Shown: positions 47,255 through 58,191, counted from the first letter of the stretch. The stretch: DNA of 64,000 nucleotides from Corythucha ciliata (GCA_038030265.1 CM075937.1:36746198-36810197), one strand, 5' to 3'. The notes: generated by a model not told the origin, from the sequence alone. A program made the numbers and translations.

Positions 47255-48928
47255 CAGGGCGGATGCGTATAAGTGTTAAGGACAAAATTGGGTGACATTG
47301 GACCTCATTTGCGAACGAAAACATCCTAATAAACCATGGTCCGAAAATCAAAACCCTTCGAGATCTGATTTTTTAAACATCTTTTTAGGATAACATCATT
47401 TTCCTTGACTAAATGCGAGTAACTCGCTTCCCAGCTGACTTTCTGCAACTTTTGCCAATGGATTTCGGAAAAGCACACTCTTTTCTCTTAGTCCTAGCTA
47501 TTTTCGTCTAAAAATAACTATATTCTGTGCCCACGGCGCGACAGCTTTTCCAAGTTGTGCGAAACGGAGATTTTCAATTTTTCAGTAAAAGTCAACCCCA
47601 ACTTGCCCATACGAAAACTGCATCGACTTCCCAAGGATCGGAAAAACTTCTTCAACGTGTCTCTTTCAAAATTACCTACTCATTAGCGTTTGTTTCATTA
47701 ATTGGCGATTTTTCGGCAGAAACTACAATTTTTTAGAAAAAAGAGTGATTTTTTTTATTCAAAAACGATTGCTTTCACCTGCAAAATTCAAACAATGGGT
47801 CCGTTTTAAAACTATTAACACCATTAATTGTGATTAATCCTTCCCTCTTATTTTACATGTGTTGAAAACAAAACCTCATAAAGTGCTGAGCAATTTTTTG
47901 AGTTTTACAACGGGGCCAATCCTTGTGAATTTCAACATGCTCATTGCTCAGCGTCATGAAAACCCCACTTGAAGTGGTCCATTGAATGTAACTAATTGTG
48001 AACGCCTACCAGTGTATCAAAGCATTTCGCTCCGACAGTTGGCTGTCGAATAAAGTGCTTTTCACTAATACTACGAAGTTCGACGTTTTCAGTTGATTTT
48101 GCGATTATTCTACAAAAATTACTACCAACTTAGTGTGTCTATCTACTTTTATTTAGCAATTTCTGCCAAGTAATCGATAATTAACTGAAATTCGTAGCAG
48201 TTAAATGCACTATCCAATCGACAGCAATGACAGCCAGCTGCCGGAGCGATATCTTTCGAGGCTCATGATCGTTCATATATTCAGTTCCATTCCAAGGACC
48301 TCTTCAGATGAGGTTTTAATGATTTTTAGCGTGCTGAAATTCGCAAGGATTGTTTATATTTACAGGTTAAAACAAGCGATTTTGAATAGGGAAATCAATA
48401 ATTTTTCTAAAAAATTGTCATTTCTGCCGAACAATCGCCAATTAATTAAACAAACGCTAATGACTAATTTTGAAAGAGACACGTTGAAGAAGTTTTTGTG
48501 ATCCAGAGAAGTCGATAGGCGTGGATTTAGTACGAACAAGTGGGGGTCGACTGTTACTGAAAAATTAATCCCTTAAAACCTATCCGTTTCGCGCAACTTG
48601 AAGGAGCTGCCGAGGACACAGAAAATAGTTATTTTTGACGAAAATAGACAGGCCTGACAGAAAAGAGTGTGCTCCTCCCGAATCCATCGTCAAAAGTTGC
48701 AGAAAGTCAGCTGGAAAGCTATAGTATTAATTTACTTTAATGTTAGTAAGTATTCAGTCAAGAAAAATGATGTTATCCTAAAAAGATGTTAGAAAAATCA
48801 TATCTCGAAGGGTTTTGATTTTCGGACAATGGCTTATGGGGTGTTTTCGATCGCAAATGAGGCTTTTTTTTCTCAAATGAGGGATCGCAAATGAGTTTTT
48901 TTCTTTACACTTATACGCATCCACCCTG
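47255..48928. mobile_element. TA-flanked foldback element nested in the Harbinger-like element
   Basis: The ends CAGGGCGGATGCGTATAAGT (47,255) and ACTTATACGCATCCACCCTG (ending 48,928) are inverted repeats flanked by TA. The TA duplication and CAGGG termini suggest a Tc1/mariner-type non-autonomous element. Pairing continues inward for hundreds of bases: AACCCTTCGAGAT pairs with ATCTCGAAGGGTT, TTTTTAGGATAACATCATTT with its complement, and AGCTGACTTTCTGCAACTTT with its complement. Arms of roughly 550-600 bp flank a less symmetric centre near 48,050. It carries ACCATGGTCCGAAAAT near the left end. The 98-codon frame at 48,205-48,501 has no recognisable domain. Confidence 0.75.
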
Positions 48929-49204
48929 TAAGTATTTCTTTATGAAAACCATATAAATTATTTAATTTATTTAATACTAAATATTATTATTATTTAATAT
49001 TTAAATGTTTTTTGCATGATAACACTCAATTAAGAAATTACAACGCTCCAAAATAACGTCTCGAAACCTCTCAGGTTCGAAGAGTTGCCGGAAGTTTTCC
49101 AAGGGGGCCGGACTTCATCGGCAACACGAAAAAAAGTTGCCGGAGTGAGTTCAACGCCCGGAAATGTTGCTCCACTCGAGGCAATTATTGCCGGCAATAT
49201 CGGG

Positions 49205-49380
49205 CAACACTCGGCAATATTGCCGAAATGAAAAAAGTTGCTCGGCAATATTGCCGAAATGAAAAAAGTTGCTCGGCAATATTGCCGAAATGAAAAAAGT
49301 TGCTCGGCAATATTGCCGAAATGAAAAAAGTTGCTCGGCAATATTGCCGAAATGAAAAAAGTTGCTCGGCAATATGGAGC
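49205..49380 (+). repeat. Subterminal 31-bp tandem repeat, five copies
   Basis: The unit runs from CGGCAATATTGCCGAAATGA through AAAAAGTTGCT (31 bp) and repeats nearly perfectly between about 49,210 and 49,374. It lies within 50 bp of the right terminus of the Harbinger-like element. Each unit contains the palindrome GGCAATATTGCC. The left end of the element carries related ATTGCC/GTTGCTC words in looser order. Because 31 is not a multiple of 3, all three frames read the same 31-residue cycle, which explains the overlapping frames here. Confidence 0.9.
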
Positions 49381-49883
49381 AATTTTTATTGCCGAGACAA
49401 AAGTTGCTAGTATAAACGGGCCTTTAGTCACGTGACTTGGGTAATTTCTTCCCGCGTTCTTTTAAATTCTTGTAGTTCTCAATCTCCCCGTCAAGTCTGA
49501 GGGGGTTTGAATTTTTATTTATTCGTGTGGAAGGATTGATATGTCTCATCCAGGCGCGGATCCAGCAGGGGGCTAATGGGGCTTTAGCCCTCCCCCCATT
49601 GGGCTGAACCTCCCCCAACTGTGCCTAGACCCCACGTCTTCAAAGCCAAATTTCCGAGTTTTCAAACCATCTCAAAAGAAAAATCGTGAGAACAAATAAG
49701 GGGGTTGGGCTTGCCACAATTCATGAACAATTCTACATGACTAGAATTTCCGCTTGGGAAGGCTGTGCACTCAGCAAAGTTATCTTATTTCGTGTTAAAG
49801 AAGTTTAACAAAAGTTTAACTGATTTTACCCGGACGACACGGAAAGGCAAAGCCTAACACAATTCGAGCTTCGAGAAAAAATG

Positions 49884-49915
49884 GGCTCCCCGACGGGATT
49901 TGAACCCGTTACGGG
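49884..49915 (-). pseudogene. tRNA 3'-half relic (T-arm and acceptor strand)
   Basis: On the minus strand, ACGGGTTCAAATCCCGT forms a perfect 5-bp T-stem with the canonical TTCAAAT loop. It is followed by CGGGGAG, which could be the 3' strand of an acceptor stem. No D-arm, anticodon arm or 5' acceptor strand (CTCCCCG) is present. The sequence on that side is the foldback arm. It is therefore at most a fragment, perhaps captured from a tRNA-derived repeat. Confidence 0.45.
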
Positions 49916-49941
49916 TTTTTCTCGAAGCTCGAATTGTGTTA

Positions 49942-50150
49942 GGGCGCTTTCACACTTGGGATTCCGGTATCCGATTCCTGAATCGAGGATACTAAAAATA
50001 TAATACGGAAAAAGCGCTCATTCACACTTATCGGATACTTAAAGTATGCGATTCCGGAATCTAAGTGTGAAGGAGCACCTTGACTGTAGTGTATTTTTAG
50101 TATCCTCGATACGCGAATCGGATTCCGGAATCTCAAGTGTGAAAACGGCC
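49942..50150. mobile_element. 209-bp palindromic MITE with TTA target duplication
   Basis: The termini GGGCGCTTTCACACTTGGGA and TCTCAAGTGTGAAAACGGCC are inverted repeats, flanked by TTA at 49,939-49,941 and 50,151-50,153. Inner blocks GATTCCGG, CGATTC, ATCGAGGATACTAAAAATA and their complements pair, so almost the whole element folds. It sits inside the right arm of the foldback element. The other arm gives the pre-insertion sequence, which confirms the boundaries and the TTA duplication. PIF/Harbinger-type by TSD. Confidence 0.85.
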
Positions 50151-50214
50151 TTAGTCTTTGCCTTTCCGTGTCGTTCGGGTAAAATCAGTTAATTAATTTA
50201 CTTCTTTAATTAAA

Positions 50215-52770
50215 ACACCGGCAACAGAAACCCTCGTATCAATTATTTTGTGTATTTTTCAATTCGTCATCCGAGCTCCGGTGCAGCGTCGGATCTAGAT
50301 CTTTAGGGGCCCAGAAGAAGATCAAGAAAAGTTGTATACTGTCGAATAGTGTCAAAATATAATCGAGACATACGCGGATACAGCCGACGTGAATGCAGTG
50401 GGGTGAATTCCAAGCTTTTTCCCGCGGCCAAATTCGCTCTATTCTAGTTTCTTCTATACAGAAATACAGGATCCGCATTACAGTCGTAGTTTAAAATCCC
50501 CAATTTTCTCGACCAATAACGGGTCATTTGGCCGATGATATGGCTGTATACGCTGTACAGAGACCCATTTTTCATCACGAACTCACAATGCGATCAGAAA
50601 TCGCGAAAAAATTACAAATTGACAATTCAAAAACCAACAAACTTAGCCTCAAAATATACAGCTATATAAGCCCCAAGGACTGACTAGTTGACTTGTGAAA
50701 ATTTAGTCTTTCAAACTGGATATTTTGCCTCACAAAAATTAAACATTTACCTCATGCTTTTGCTCCGTATGCACAGGTTTCGCTACAAAAATCACAATTT
50801 GTCACAGAAAATCCCACCGTAACCTTCAAACTTTTCCTGGACACTTAGTTCTTCAAGTACTATGTACCAGAATAGAATAGAATAGAATAGAACCTGGAAC
50901 ATTAGCCATAAGGGTCCCGGAATGCGCCTCGCCAGGTAGGCCTTAAATCGGTTTAGGTAAAATTCAGTTTCTTTGCCAAAAAACTGGAAATTTTGAGGCA
51001 CGATATTCATACTAGAAAATATTAACCAGTTCCCGGAATCGGTTTACACCGGTTTTGTACATTACACGAGCAATCTTAGCACCTTGGACTAATTGTTTGG
51101 TCACAAAACCGGGAATTTTGACCGGTAACTATCGATTCAGCTCTTTGAATTGGCCCTTGATTAATGAAACCGTGGTTATTTCGCCCCTCTTTTGGCAATA
51201 GTTGCCTCCAATTTTACCTTTTTTTCTTCATACAACTTTAATTGTTTTCGTTTCCATAATTTAATTCGCTATGAATAAATATGTACACCAACACTATAAT
51301 GCAAGAAAAATTTGATCTTGGCGGTCTTTCATATTCCAACGGAAAAATATACTCCGGCGGTCTTTGATATTTCAACGGAAAAATATACCTACTCCTGTCC
51401 AAGAAAAAAACTGCTACAAAATTCGACAAGTCCTTTTTAAATGTAAAATAGATCAAGTGATTTTTATTCTCCTACCACGGATTATGGTGAGGGGTCGGGG
51501 TGGGGGAATTTCAGTCTAGCCCCCCCCCCTTGACGAAATCCTGGATCCGCGCCTGTCCATGATCAGGATTTGTGCTCGATATTATCCTAACTCCGATGTA
51601 AAAGTGCTTAAGAATCCCCTTCCCCCCCAGACGGAAATCTCTAAATCCGTCCCTGTTACCGTATGTACCTACATCATTCCGACAGAAATTGTTTATTTTC
51701 AAGCCCGAAAAGTTACTCCCAGTTTAACGTGAATACGTTTTACAGGAGTAGAGGATTGGGCTTAGTGCAAAGTTTAAAATGAGAGCGCTCTAGGTTTCAA
51801 ACTGTGCGATTCTTGTTCCGACTTTTTCTTCACTTTTCATGGTACTCTAAGTGAAAATGCGTGAGTCGCTTTGTAATTTCCCGTTTTTTAACTGTAAAAT
51901 TAATGAGATGGTCTCTCAAGATTTTTGCCAACTTTTTAGGTACATAAATTGTATGAAAAAAATATTTTGAAGTCACACATGTAGCTAGAAGAGACAAGAA
52001 AAAATTAATTATTGGCCCATCGACGTCCTATGGTCGAACTGCGAACTTGAATTTTTATAATAATTATTAGGCCATTCATTTCCACCCTCAGGCCAATTTT
52101 GTAATTTTTCAGGGTTCGTATTTGATGCCATACTTCATTTCATATCATTAAAACCATTTAAAAAAATGTAACAAATGCCAGCAAAAAAACAATGTTTTTC
52201 ATAGCAATAATTCTATTTCATTCATTTGTTTGAAGAAAATGAATAAAATAGAAACATTGCTTCGAAAAACATATTGCTTTTTTGTTAGAGAATAGGCACC
52301 CTGGGTCCTATTGTTAGAGAATAGGTGTATTAGGCTACATAGGTACACATTAATTAAAATATGTACCATAGGCTTATTATTATTAATCCATAGGCTTCCA
52401 TTATTAGTCACACATGTAGCTAGTGAACTGAAGCCAGGATTTCTACAGGCTTATTATTATTAATCAGTGGGCCCCGCACCCGGCCATGTCGAGTCCGCCA
52501 AAGTCAATGCCCTTATTACAGGGTTAAATAATGTCATCTCAAAGAGTTTTTGAAGAAAATTAAAGTTTAATTATTTCTTTAAATTCCCTTATTGTTTCCT
52601 GACACCCTTCTTTTCCAAAGGCTATAAATAGGAAGAGGAGAACTATGTGCATCATGCACGCCCAAGTGCATTTGCTCCCCCCCCCCCAATTTTTTAAAAT
52701 TCTGAACCAATCTGTGGGCATGTAGAATAAAAATGTCGGCAAATCAAAGTTTTCTGCCACATGTACTCTT
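50215..52770. other. Gene-poor transposon debris
   Basis: No coding region is supported. Visible items are a GAATA microsatellite (50,870-50,892), and hAT-like or unclassified termini next to C/G-runs: GCGTCGGATCTAGATC at 50,286; poly-C then GGATCCGCGCCTG at 51,513-51,556; and, on the minus strand, CAGGGACGGATTTAGAGATT at about 51,654-51,635. A further CAGGCGCGGATCCAG occurs at 49,551, but its flank does not match that of the 51,556 end. A poly-C run is at about 52,677-52,687. Confidence 0.45.
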
Positions 52771-52779
52771 TTTTCTTCT

Positions 52780-53100
52780 CTAACGAAAACAGAGACCTGT
52801 TAGCTCCGCCCTTCTGCCACTCTGCGAGAATAAGCCAGCAATTTTTGAGTGTAAGTGGAAAACCATTGAAGAAGGGGGGACGAGAGTTTCAGCTAGTGCA
52901 TTCCTGCTAGAAAATACGTAAAGTGCTTCAGTAGAAAAATTACTGAATTGCTCTAACTGGCTTTTCCTGTTGACGGCCAGGATCCACTTCACCCGGTCTC
53001 TCTTTTTCGTAAGGTTTATTGGGAAAACCGTAAACTGTAGGCCTTTATATTTATCAGGCGAATTAATGTAACCCACAGCACAGCACTGCACCGTTTTAAT
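52780..53100 (-). pseudogene. THAP-like zinc-finger exon relic
   Basis: On the minus strand the frame from about 53,100 reads KTVQCCAVGYINSPDKYKGL and then FTVFPINLTKKRDRVKWILAVNR. The layout, with paired Cys, a Gly-x-x-Asn, then F-x-x-FP and R-x-x-W about 10 residues on, matches the first half of a THAP DNA-binding domain as found in P-element-type transposases and related proteins. The Cys after Gly is Tyr and the expected His before the FP is Thr, so zinc binding is probably lost. The rest of the frame (about 60 residues) has no recognised feature, and no CxxH second half follows. It is probably a decayed transposon exon. Confidence 0.5.
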
Positions 53101-53588
53101 TGAAGGAAAAGCTTGAAAACGTCCTTTAAACGAGAGTCAGAGCACGTTCTTCGTAGGGATTCAATAGAGGAGAGTGAACTGAAGTTAGAACAAGTATTGC
53201 GCTAGTCTGCCGCTAGTCTGCAGGACTGTCACTTTGCACTAAGCCCATTCGGCAGAAGTGGTAAAATGGGTCTCACAGCGCGTGCGCCGCCTAGTGTTGG
53301 TGGTGCTGGGTGGAGGGCAAAGTTGTATAGATATCAAGTTGCTTCGCTTGTGTCTTTTTATCCTCCTATTATAAGTAGCGACTATGAATACGGGCCCAAA
53401 ACTGAACGGAAACACACGCTTTTTGAACAAAAAAGTTAGTGATTAAGGCCCCAGCCTCCCTATTCTGTAATTCTTGCGTTAGCGAAATCGAATCGAGCGA
53501 TAGCGAATAATTATAAAAAACCAGCTGAGAAATTTTGTTAACGCACGCGTTATAAGTTACAGAATTGGCCCGCTGGTCTGTTTTATTT
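53101..53588. other. No gene seen between the two THAP-like relics
   Basis: Unclassified DNA. The right end, near 53,589, reads TTTAAGGCCCGTTCACAAGC. This resembles the Harbinger-type terminus AGGCCCGTTTACAC at 46,798, but no inverted partner was found. Confidence 0.4.
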
Positions 53589-53603
53589 AAGGCCCGTTCA
53601 CAA

Positions 53604-53810
53604 GCTCTATGTTTGTGTTGACTGAAATGGATGACGGTGTTGTTGTCTTGGTGCTGGAGGCTTCCTCGTCTTTACAACTTTTTGGAGTCGTTCTGGACAC
53701 CCGGGAAAAATCCTGGGGATAGCACCCTTTACCAAAGACCATCTTTCTCGTGGAATTTTATGAATTTCCCCGTTCGGAAGTTTGGTCTCAAAATATTTCA
53801 AGATCAGTAG
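53604..53810 (-). pseudogene. THAP-domain C-terminal-half-like exon relic
   Basis: The minus-strand frame of 64 codons reads LKYFETKLPNGEIHKIPRER and then WSLVKGAIPRIFPGCPERLQ. THAP domains end with a basic Leu-x-x-x-Ala-(V/I)-Pro-x-(I/L)-Phe-Pro segment, and insect THAP transposon exons often carry the LPNGE...IPRER spacing. It lies upstream, in minus-strand order, of the N-terminal-half relic at 52,780-53,100. The two pieces are therefore not one gene in correct order and probably come from different copies or a rearrangement. Short, and recognised by eye only. Confidence 0.4.
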
Positions 53811-53839
53811 CGTACCGACGTAGTTGCGAGGGTGGTGGA

Positions 53840-56125
53840 GAGGGGGCCCCCGAAAAACTTAAAGATGGACAAATCACGATCTTTAGATAGGAATAACGTA
53901 ACAAAAAGTTTGGAAAAAGCGCCAATATCCGTGGCTAAAACTGCGAAAAAACGTTCATTTGTGGTTTCTCGACTCAAATTCCGGACTAAAATTAAATTAT
54001 TCATTAAATTAAATTGTTGAAAATTAAATTGTTCATTTCGCAGTGAATAGGGGCCACTTTACGAATAAAATGAGAACAAAAATTCTAACGTGCTGTTCTT
54101 TGGCCAAACTCGTGGCTGAAATGGTGAAAAAGTGCTAATTCAAAGCTGTAAAAGTAAAAAAAAAATTGCGCCTATAATTGAAAACAAAAAACAAGAAAAA
54201 ACGCTAGGTAGGGTTGAAATTAAGAGTGGGGCTTAAAATGTAAAATTCTCTACGGAAATTGCGAAAAACGATAATTCACGATATTAAGACAAATTATTAA
54301 TTATCAGCTCAAATTAGTTGAAGTGATGATGAAAAAAATCACTAATAAAATCGCTGCTAAAATTAAGGCAAATCACGAATGAAATTGACAAAAAGCGCTA
54401 ATTAGCGGCTAAAATTCAACAAAAGGCTAATTCTCGGCTGAAATTGGAAAGAATCACTAATTAATTTGGGCCTAAAATTGAGTAAAACCGCTAATTCGCG
54501 GATAAAGTCTAGAACAAACAAGAATTTGCGGATACATAAATGAAAAGACCGCTAATTTAGTAGGTAGCTAAAATTGAGAGAAACCCTAATTCGCGGCTAA
54601 AATTTAGGAAAACGCTGACTCGCTGGTCAAATTTAGGAAAATGTGAATCCGTGGCCTCCGAAGGCAACTTCGGGTTTAAAACTGGGAAAATGCGCTATTC
54701 CATAACTAAGAGTGGAGAAAAATTATAATGCAGAGCGAAGATGTTTAAAAAACTGCTGATTTTCTGCCATTATTGAGAAAAATCACGCTGGCACGGCTAA
54801 AACTCTGAGAAAAACTCTATTTTGCTGCTCAAATTGAGGAAAAGTGCTAATTAGCTGCGAAAAAAGGCAAAACATCGCTAAAATCAGCAGAAAAAAATCG
54901 CTTTCAAGGAATTAAGAACGTTATTTCACATTTCGCTGCAAAAATTGAGGAACGCGCATAAAGTGCAGAAAAAATTGTAATATGCGGTTAAAATTGAAAC
55001 AATAGATAAACCCCAAATTAGCGGCTAAAATGTAGGAAAACGCAAATCCGTGGCCTCTGAAGTCAACTTCGGGCTTAAAACTCGAAAAAAGCGCTAATCC
55101 ATAGCACCAATTTAAAAATAATTTCCTAATTTGGTGTCATTACTGAGAAAAATCACTCATTAGCATGGCTAATTTGATTAAAAACGCCGTTTGCAGTTCA
55201 AATCTGGGAAAAGTGTTAATTCACTGCTAAAAAGGTTGAACATCCCAAATTTGCAGCAAAAATTGAGGAAAACGCCAATTCAAAGTCACGACCAAGAAAA
55301 ATCGCTTTTACGGGATGAAAACGCTACGTCGCTGCTAAAATTGACGACACTTATACTAATTCGCGGAAAAATTGCAGGAAAATATCTAATTCACGGCTAA
55401 AATTGAAGAAATTATAATTTTCGGCTGTGGTTGAAAGTACTCCAGTCCAAGGCATCTGCGTTTTGTTCGGGGCTAAAACTGAGAAAAACGCTTCAACGGA
55501 TGAAAGTGAACAAAAAAAAAAAGATAATGCGGGGCAAAAATGTTCAAAAATCAACTAATTTGCGGTTGATATTGAGAAAAATCACTACTAGCCCGCCTAA
55601 AAATTAGAGAAACGATAACTTTTGCCACTGTTTCTCAAATTGGGAATAAGTGGTAATTCGGTGTAAAAAAAAGGTAAAACATAGCTATAAGTTGCAGCAA
55701 AAATTGAGGAAAACTCCAATTCGCTGCTACAATTGGGGAAACTCACTAATTCGTTGATAAATTGTGTAGAAAAAGCTATCATTCGTGGGTAAAATTGAAA
55801 GTATTCAAATTTTCAACTGTTAGTGAAAATACGCAAATTTGCGGATTCTGAAGGCAACTTTGTGGCTAAAATTGAGAAAAACCGCGAATTCATGACAAAA
55901 TAAGTGTAAAAACATCCGCTACTTCCCGACTAAAATTGATAAAATATCCAATTTGCGGCTTAAATTGAGCACAAACTGTAATTGGCGGATAGGATGTATA
56001 AATACCTAGAACTCGTGGCTAAATTAAGGGGAAATCCATAATTTGATGCTACGTAATAATTTTATTTCTTGCTTATTTAGTGACTCAAGGGGCATCATAG
56101 AGATTTCCGCCCCGGGCCACGATAG
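53840..56125 (+). repeat. 2.2-kb field of degenerate ~30-bp repeats
   Basis: Variants of GCTAATTCGCGGCTAAAATT followed by GAGAAAAAC recur about every 28-36 bp for more than 2 kb. Examples are GCTAATTAGCGGCTAAAATT near 54,400, GCTAATTCGCGGATAAAGTC near 54,490 and CTAATTCGCGGCTAAAATTT near 54,585. A longer phrase, AATCCGTGGCCTC(C/T)GAAG with CAACTTCGGG, recurs at about 54,645 and 55,045, which hints at a ~400-bp higher-order unit. The right edge, ATAGAGATTTCCGCCC (56,097), is shared with the palindrome at 44 kb. All short frames inside are incidental. Confidence 0.75.
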
Positions 56126-56712
56126 GTGTCGGTCCGCCAGTGTTCAAGATGTCCTCTTCTTGAAAATGAAGGGCACAAACTTTGTCTTTGAGAGTTAAAT
56201 CCCGTTCGGCTTGTGGGGTTGCAGAATTCCATCTAGTTAGTTGAACCTACCAACATTTTTCATAGATCAAAAACGGAAGCATCATAGGCATTAGGGAGGC
56301 GTGGGCGGTGGGGGTTTGCGGGATAGGGCTTCAGTTTCCATATATTATAGACGTCGTCGGGAGGTAACAAGGGGGGGGGGAATGGAAGCAAGAGCCCAAA
56401 AATGAACACAAATAACATAGATTTTGGTATAGGTGGTCTGAAACAGCAGGTTTGTTCCAACATCCCCTAGAACTACAGTTGAAACACATTCTAAAGAAAC
56501 CTAGAAATCATTAAAACCAATTTGTTCTACTTGTAATTTGTTCCGGTTAATTTGTGTATCATTTCCAGAGATTATGATCGCTGCTGAGGGCAAATGCCCC
56601 AGGCAGACGTTCATATTCGTACTCAGCTCATCATTATCTACCCAATGGAGCTAGTTTCATGACTATGTTCTTCCGGTTGACTGGGACTGTCGCCAGCTCT
56701 CGGTCGGGAATT
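56126..56712. other. No gene seen
   Basis: Unclassified DNA with a run of 10 G near 56,370. No coding sequence or transposon boundary could be supported. Confidence 0.5.
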
Positions 56713-57225
56713 CCTAATTTACTGACCCTGAGTTATCTTTACTGATCAGGTACTTAAAATGCTCAGATCGAGGTTACATTTTGCATACAACAAACCAGAC
56801 GGGGTTTCCTCAGAGTGTTTTCTCTACTGACCAGGTACTGGTAATGACTCGAATCAACCTAAACTTTTGCATACAGTTTTACGCGTGGGTCAATACGACT
56901 TGCCCTGAAATTTAATCCCGATCGGTTGAGGGAAACTCGGGAAATCCTACTGACCAGGTACTTACAATCGTCGTTTTGGCCAAAGAGTGAATCGTATGCC
57001 AAATTTCAGCTTGATCCGAGCATTTCAAGTGTCCGGTCAGTAGAGAAAACCCTGGTCAGTAAATTAGACACTCCCGGATTTTCCCGAGTTTGCCGGAAGC
57101 CAATTGAGATCAAATTTTAGGGCGAGTCGTATTGACCCACGCGTAAGTTGTTTGCGAAATTTCAGCTCGTACCGTGCATTGTAAGTACCCGGTCAGTAGA
57201 GATAACTCTGGGTCAGTAAATTAGG
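56713..57225. mobile_element. 513-bp palindromic inverted-repeat element
   Basis: The ends CCTAATTTACTGACCC and GGGTCAGTAAATTAGG are perfect inverted repeats. Inner blocks also pair, including GAGTTATCT/AGATAACTC, ACGCGTGGGTCAATACGACT with its complement and GGGAAACTCGGGAAA with a diverged complement. The word CTACTGACCAGGTACT and its complement recur several times in the arms. The 64-codon frame inside is incidental. The target duplication is unclear. Confidence 0.75.
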
Positions 57226-58053
57226 CACTTTCCTCTCCATCTAACAGTGATGTGACAGGCCGTGCTTAGAGAGTGGTATTTCAGAAATGAGCTCACAGTG
57301 ACTTTTAATTCACACAATCATGTTAAATTGCCTTGACATTTAACAAAAGTTTAAAAAATCACTGAGGGATTTTAGTGCGTGTCACTGTCACGTGCCGGTC
57401 TAGTATAAATTGGTCCCTAGAAATTGTGAGAATAATATTTTTATTTTTGCCGAACAAAATTGTCACGTCTCTATTTTCACTTTTCGTCACTATTTAGCGT
57501 GAATCAAGCTTAAACTGGCATTACAGACAATTCCAACGTTTCCTAGCAAGAAGAAGTTTGAAAAAACCTTACTTTTGGTATTTTGAAGAGAGGGGTGCTG
57601 CTTTTATTTTCCTCCTTCAGTAATTTCCTGTTATTATGGTACCCTGGTTATTATGGTGGATTGTTTTTAAAAGTTACGATCGTCGTACCTCAGAATAATT
57701 GGGCATGTCATTTGGTTGAATTAACTTTTATTACAAATAAATTACTTTTTACAAATTAAAATTACAAAACTTAAAATAAAGCAAGAAGGTACCACGTAAA
57801 TAGTAATAAACATAAAATAGTGAAAAATCAAAAGTCTCTTGGTCTCTCAATGTCCATTTGTTTCCTTGAGATCACACGCGAAAAGGCGGTTCACTAACGC
57901 GAATCACAAGGTAAAACGAAATTCGCGATAGGTTTATCCTTGGGAGACCAAGAAGGAAAAACACAAAATTGTAGGTAAATAAAGGTTGAGTTGGTTTTTT
58001 AAAAAAATTCAAAATAGACGCGGGAGGGGCGAGGGAGGAGGTTAACTCAACCA
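57226..58053. other. AT-rich DNA downstream of MED28
   Basis: No coding region recognised. It lies beyond the nearest polyadenylation signal of MED28. A second AATAAA on the minus strand (plus-strand TTTATT near 57,727) could serve a longer 3' UTR. The short minus-strand frames at 57,872-58,054 show no domain. Confidence 0.4.
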
Positions 58054-58059
58054 TTTATT
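58054..58059 (-). promoter_or_regulatory. Candidate polyadenylation signal AATAAA of MED28
   Basis: Plus-strand TTTATT is AATAAA on the minus strand, 133 bp downstream of the MED28 stop codon. That distance is reasonable for a short 3' UTR. The motif is common by chance in AT-rich DNA, so the call depends on its position. Confidence 0.4.
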
Positions 58060-58191
58060 TGAGGAACTAGGGCTGCGACTTCATTAAAAAAGTATGATTT
58101 TTTTATGAAGAGCAGCGGAGGGTTAGGGAGTGTTTGCATAATGGGCGCGCGCGCGTCCGCGACCCCTCCCCCTGCCCCTCCCTCTCCCGCG

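Larger units (their letters stand above)
46798..49423. mobile_element. PIF/Harbinger-like element with TTA target duplication, nested insertion inside
   Basis: Terminal inverted repeats are AGGCCCGTTTACACTAGCAA (46,798) and the complementary TTGCTAGTATAAACGGGCCT (ending 49,423). Both are flanked by TTA (46,795-46,797 and 49,424-49,426). A 3-bp TTA/TAA duplication is characteristic of PIF/Harbinger elements. Subterminal regions are rich in GCAAT/ATTGC and GTTGCTC motifs. The interior contains a possible transposase exon relic (47,026-47,160) and a separate TA-flanked foldback element (47,255-48,928), so the host element was roughly 950 bp before that insertion. Confidence 0.8.
49793..50214. 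repeat. Foldback element with a tRNA-like centre, split by a MITE
   Basis: The left arm (about 49,793-49,880, ending AGCTTCGAGAAAAA) pairs with a right arm that begins TTTTTCTCGAAGCT (49,916) and runs to GTGTTA (49,941). It resumes after a 209-bp MITE at TTAGTCTTTGCCTTTCC (50,151) through AAAATCAGTTAA to about 50,214. The reconstructed stem is about 85 bp. The 35-bp loop holds a tRNA 3'-half-like sequence. Confidence 0.8.

Noticed and set aside
48205..48501. 98-codon frame within the nested foldback element
   Set aside because: It lies in an inverted-repeat arm, has no family similarity, and the mirror arm does not conserve the frame.
49551..51559. A single hAT element bounded by CAGGCGCGGATCCAG and its complement
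   Set aside because: The 8-bp flanks differ (GTCTCATC versus TCCATGAT), so the two ends probably belong to different insertions.
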